Shown piece after piece: positions 4,977 to 5,556 of a stretch of DNA of 5,556 nucleotides. The translations under genes and the position numbers were made by a program. The notes under the pieces were generated by a model that worked only from the letters and a program-made list of their open reading frames with translations, was not told where the DNA came from and ran no database searches. Position 1 is the stretch's first letter; the number at the start of each line of letters is the position of its first letter. Origin of the DNA: JAHDWY01 sp964632865 (GTDB taxonomy: Bacteria > Hydrogenedentota > Hydrogenedentia > Hydrogenedentales > SLHB01); NCBI GenBank assembly GCA_964632865.1, contig CAZWDH010000382.1, positions 1-5,556 on the forward strand, given 5' to 3'.

Positions 4977-5556
4977 GTTCGGATCCCCCTATATAATAGG
5001 CGTATGCTTCTTCGACCACGATGGGCTGGCCTTCGTCAAAGTTGAAGGTCGTGGGCGGCGACTGGGTCTGCCACTCGAGCCCCTTCGCGCCCCAGGGATT
5101 CGGCCCGGCGGCCGGCCCGAAGAACAGGGACCACATGAAGTAGAATCCCGGGATGGCGTATCCGACGCCAAGAATCGACGCGCCTGCCGTGGACATGACG
5201 TTCAGCACCTGGAATTCAGCCGCATACTCATGGTACCGGCGCGGCATTCCGAGGTATCCCAGAATGAACTGGGGAAAGAAGGTCAGGTTGAACCCGATGA
5301 ACACGATAATCGCCGCGATGGAAGCGATCGTCGCGGGGTACATGCGGCCGGTCATCTTGGGCCACCAGAAATGCAAGCCGCACATAAAGCCCATGACCAT
5401 GCCGCCCACCATGACGTAGTGGAAGTGGGCCACCACGAAATACGTGTCGTGGAAATGGATGTCGGTCGCCATGGCGCCGAGGAAGAGACCCGTCAGGCCG
5501 CCGATGGTGAACAGTCCGATGAAGCCGAAGGCGTACAGCATGGGCGCTTCGAAGGT
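4966..5556 (-). CDS. ctaD: Cytochrome c oxidase subunit I, C-terminal part (5' end outside window)
   Basis: The last 196 residues of the catalytic subunit of a heme-copper terminal oxidase; the frame is open to the window edge, so the ATG at 5541 is internal. Counting from the window edge, HDTYFVVAHFHYV spans fragment residues 36-48. It contains the His36-Asp37 pair of the Mg site, His44 (heme a3 ligand) and His46 (low-spin heme a ligand), by analogy with bovine and Paracoccus subunit I. Four hydrophobic helices match IX-XII of the family, followed by a soluble tail with LEWQTQSPPTTFNF (160-173), a typical end motif. FFPQFILGYLGMPRRY (93-108) is present, with Phe97 where many oxidases have His. 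The CuB ligands and proton-channel residues lie upstream and cannot be checked, so the subtype is open. It is the first oxidase gene of the visible - strand operon. Confidence 0.95.
   Translation of the reverse strand, partial: TFEAPMLYAFGFIGLFTIGGLTGLFLGAMATDIHFHDTYFVVAHFHYVMVGGMVMGFMCGLHFWWPKMTGRMYPATIASIAAIIVFIGFNLTFFPQFILGYLGMPRRYHEYAAEFQVLNVMSTAGASILGVGYAIPGFYFMWSLFFGPAAGPNPWGAKGLEWQTQSPPTTFNFDEGQPIVVEEAYAYYIGGSERVS

Noticed and set aside
4985..4998. TATATAATAG-like AT-rich stretch resembling a -10 box
   Set aside because: It lies within the coding end of subunit I (Tyr-Tyr-Ile codons) and has no partner -35 element at proper spacing on either strand that I could see.

Overview
The window comes from a bacterium of fairly high G+C (about 60% by eye) with an aerobic respiratory chain. 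The combination of a redoxin/cytochrome c/copper-monooxygenase fusion, a coxA-coxC-coxD style oxidase operon and a HupE/UreJ cluster fits Planctomycetes, Hydrogenedentota, Acidobacteria or a related environmental lineage. No marker here fixes the phylum, so this placement is an inference.

Layout. On the + strand (1-1509) three HupE/UreJ-type membrane proteins are packed head to tail. The first is the C-terminal end of a HupE_UreJ_2-type protein that begins before the window. The second is a canonical HupE with both histidine motifs. The third is a divergent paralog in which most of those histidines are replaced. The gene junctions touch or overlap, so they are almost certainly one operon. A 99-bp convergent gap (1510-1608) holds a perfect 8-bp stem hairpin.

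On the - strand (5556 down to 1609), transcription runs from the cytochrome c oxidase genes (subunit I, partial; subunit III; subunit IV) into a 168-bp gap. That gap is followed by a 727-residue exported or anchored fusion protein: an N-terminal membrane segment, a redoxin domain, a one-heme cytochrome c segment, a PHM-like type II copper monooxygenase core with all its expected ligands, an Arg/Asp-rich linker and a small C-terminal domain.

How they fit together. The oxidase subunits are parts of one terminal oxidase; its subunit II would be expected upstream, outside the window. The fusion protein is probably periplasmic, where its heme could pass electrons to its copper centre; it may or may not be co-transcribed with the oxidase genes. 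The HupE genes concern transition-metal (typically Ni or Co) uptake. The convergent arrangement gives no evidence that they are functionally tied to the oxidase side, although every gene here except possibly the third HupE paralog deals with a transition metal. The genes belong to recognisable families. The least ordinary items are the multidomain copper/heme/redoxin protein and the graded loss of metal motifs across the HupE trio. I saw no tRNA, rRNA, CRISPR array or mobile element.
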